Source: CAZGTQ01 sp964528575
Lineage (GTDB): Bacteria > Planctomycetota > UBA1135 > GCA-002686595
Assembly: GCA_964528575.1 (NCBI GenBank)
Contig: CAZGTQ010000318.1
Coordinates: forward strand, 1-40,840
Length of the DNA stretch: 40,840 nt
Reading direction: 5' to 3'
Below are positions 39,404-40,840 of this stretch, piece by piece. Position numbers and translations under genes: made by a program. Position 1 is the stretch's first letter. The number at the start of each line of letters is the position of its first letter. The notes under the pieces are model-generated. The model was given only the letters and a program-made list of their open reading frames with translations, was not told the DNA's origin and made no database searches.

Positions 39404-40840
39404 TCACCGGAGCGAATAGCTCCAGATGCGGTCGGGGCCGACGACGAGCACGCGGTCGCCGCGCGCGAAGACCGCTCCTCCGTACGCGGCGGCGCCCGGC
39501 GGCGGCGGCCGATGGTCGAGGAGATAGAGGTCGCGCTCGCGGTCGAGCAAGTACAGGCCGGCGTCCGAGGCGAACAGCACGCGGCGGGTGGAGGCGAGCG
39601 CGGGACCGGTGAACCGCTCGCCCCGTGCGAGATAGATCGCGTCGGTGCGCCCGCCCGTGCGCACGTCGAGCGCCGAGACGGTGCGGTCGGGGCCGGCGAA
39701 CGAGAGCGCGATCGCGACCGCGCGGTCGCCGCCGACCAGCGCGCGGGCCTCGCCGATCGGGCGTGGCGTCGCGCGGAACAGGCCCGGCCGCTCCGCGCCG
39801 AGCTCTGCGTCGCGATCCGCGTCGAGATCGGAGTCGCGGCGTGCATCGAGATCGGCGTCGTCGCGCAGCGCGTACAGGTGGTCGCCGTCCGAGGGCGCCC
39901 ACCACACGAGGCCCGGCTCGCCCGCGCTCGGCGGCACCCACACGTTGCGCACGCCCGCCCAGCCGTCCGCGGCCGCGTCCCGGCGCCGGTTCTTGAGCGC
40001 CCAGCACGGCCGGCCGTCCGCGACGTCGACGAGCCAGCCGGCGCCGAGCCCGGTGGGGACGAAGACGCGCGTGCCGACGGCGAGCAGCGGCTGGGACGCG
40101 GCGGCGGGGCGCGCGCTGGTCTGGAAGCGGCCCGCGCCGGGCGCGAGGTCGGCCCCCTTGGCGAGGAAGCGCCGCCAGAGTGGCTCGCCGGTGGCGAAGT
40201 CGAACGCGACGAGCCAGCACGACACGTCGCCCTTCAAATAGACGCGCGCGAGCGCGAGCAGCCGCCCGTCCGTCGCGAGCGGCGCGGCTTGATACTCGGC
40301 GTCGTCGAGGCCCTCGAGCAGCGGGTGCGCGACGGCCGCGCCGTCCGCGTCGAACCACTGCGACCCGCGGCACGCCCAGCGCAGTTGCGCGTGGGCCTCG
40401 TCGGGCTCGAGCACCGCGCTCACGACGCGCGGCGCCGGCGGGCGCAGGCAGACGATCGCGTTGCCGCCGCGGTCCTCGAACCAACGACCGAGGACGGCCG
40501 CGACGTCGCGCCCGTCGGTCGCCGGCAAGCACGGCCAGCCCGGCGCGACCCGCCACGCTCCGCTCGCCGTCGAGACGCGGTGGCGCGCCGGCAGGAGGCG
40601 CGCCGGGTCGAGCGTGTGCGCGACGCGCTGCGCGCCCGGCTCGAGCACGTGGAGCCGGCTCGCGGTCTGCACGACGACGCGCCCGTCGGCGAGCCACGCC
40701 GCGCCCGGCTGGAGGCCGGCACCGAGCGTGGGCGCCGCGTTCCCGCTGCCGCTCGCGGGGTCGGGCAGCTCGATCTCGGTCGCTGCGTCGATCGCCGTCG
40801 CTGCGCGCCACGCGGCGCCCGCGTCGGGCGCGCCCGCGGC
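39404..40840 (-). CDS. PQQ-type beta-propeller protein, 5' end outside window
   Basis: The frame is open from the window edge (40840) to TGA at 39406-39404, giving 478 residues of a longer protein, with no stop in the last 168 bases. The sequence starts mid-domain (AAWLADGRVVVQTASRLHVL). Blade-like motifs include GEPLWRRFLAKG, GGRTDAIYLARGE and DRERDLYLLDHRP. An acidic insert (DADLDARRDSDLDADRDAEL) sits in one loop. It resembles the propeller in the operon downstream but is shorter. It may be the last gene of another operon or the distal upstream part of the MoxR operon; a 323-nt gap favours the first. Confidence 0.8.
   Translation of the reverse strand, partial: AAGAPDAGAAWRAATAIDAATEIELPDPASGSGNAAPTLGAGLQPGAAWLADGRVVVQTASRLHVLEPGAQRVAHTLDPARLLPARHRVSTASGAWRVAPGWPCLPATDGRDVAAVLGRWFEDRGGNAIVCLRPPAPRVVSAVLEPDEAHAQLRWACRGSQWFDADGAAVAHPLLEGLDDAEYQAAPLATDGRLLALARVYLKGDVSCWLVAFDFATGEPLWRRFLAKGADLAPGAGRFQTSARPAAASQPLLAVGTRVFVPTGLGAGWLVDVADGRPCWALKNRRRDAAADGWAGVRNVWVPPSAGEPGLVWWAPSDGDHLYALRDDADLDARRDSDLDADRDAELGAERPGLFRATPRPIGEARALVGGDRAVAIALSFAGPDRTVSALDVRTGGRTDAIYLARGERFTGPALASTRRVLFASDAGLYLLDRERDLYLLDHRPPPPGAAAYGGAVFARGDRVLVVGPDRIWSYSLR

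Overview
The window is 40.8 kb of very GC-rich bacterial DNA. Third codon positions are almost all G or C, and long antisense open frames are therefore common. The gene content points to Planctomycetota. The main evidence is a long run of co-directional genes: MoxR AAA+ ATPase, DUF58, BatA-like protein, VWA/GATase-like protein, PQQ-propeller protein, secreted squalene-cyclase-like proteins, a DUF4175-like membrane protein and a very long secreted coiled-coil protein. Tandem FG-GAP lipoproteins fit as well. The phylum is inferred from gene content recalled from the family literature; no search was run.

Layout. (1) 1-40: the last 12 codons of a plus-strand gene, then a convergent spacer with hairpins. 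(2) 148-4830, minus: nusA-infB-rbfA, the transcription/translation core operon, without rimP or ylxR. (3) 5110-8800, plus: a sigma-54-type AAA+ activator with altered GAFTGA and Walker B motifs, four perfect-spaced 15-bp repeats, and a secreted HEAT/TPR protein. (4) 8880-12446, plus: an RlmI-type rRNA methyltransferase, thiS, thiG, a CPBP membrane protease and a gamma-carbonic-anhydrase-like protein, tightly packed. (5) 12601-17442, plus: two tandem paralogous FG-GAP/VCBS lipoproteins. (6) 17513-19266, plus: a sugar-phosphate nucleotidyltransferase whose start codon lies in a perfect 12-bp inverted repeat, overlapping a TTG-started larE. (7) 39080 down to 19297, minus: ten genes with overlaps or gaps of 0 to 33 nt, almost certainly one operon. 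(8) 39404-40840, minus: a PQQ-type beta-propeller protein cut by the window edge.

The most notable observation is in the ten-gene operon. The ninth gene (21291 to 20497) is interrupted by an in-frame TGA at 20937-20935. The same frame then stays open for 145 codons and ends in a well-ordered C-terminal domain, but it has no start codon of its own until deep inside that domain. Eleven nucleotides after the TGA lies a perfect 8-bp stem with a 5-nt loop whose second base is G. Its spacing and shape match the bacterial SECIS rules, and the next codons include a Cys-Cys pair. The simplest reading is one secreted protein with a candidate selenocysteine at residue 119. A nonsense mutation, an assembly error or a frameshift remain alternatives.

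How the operon may work (inference): the MoxR ATPase and DUF58 protein are cytoplasmic, the BatA-like, VWA and DUF4175-like proteins sit in the membrane, and the propeller, cyclase-like, coiled-coil and candidate selenoprotein products are exported. Together they look like an envelope-associated chaperone or assembly machine of unknown substrate.
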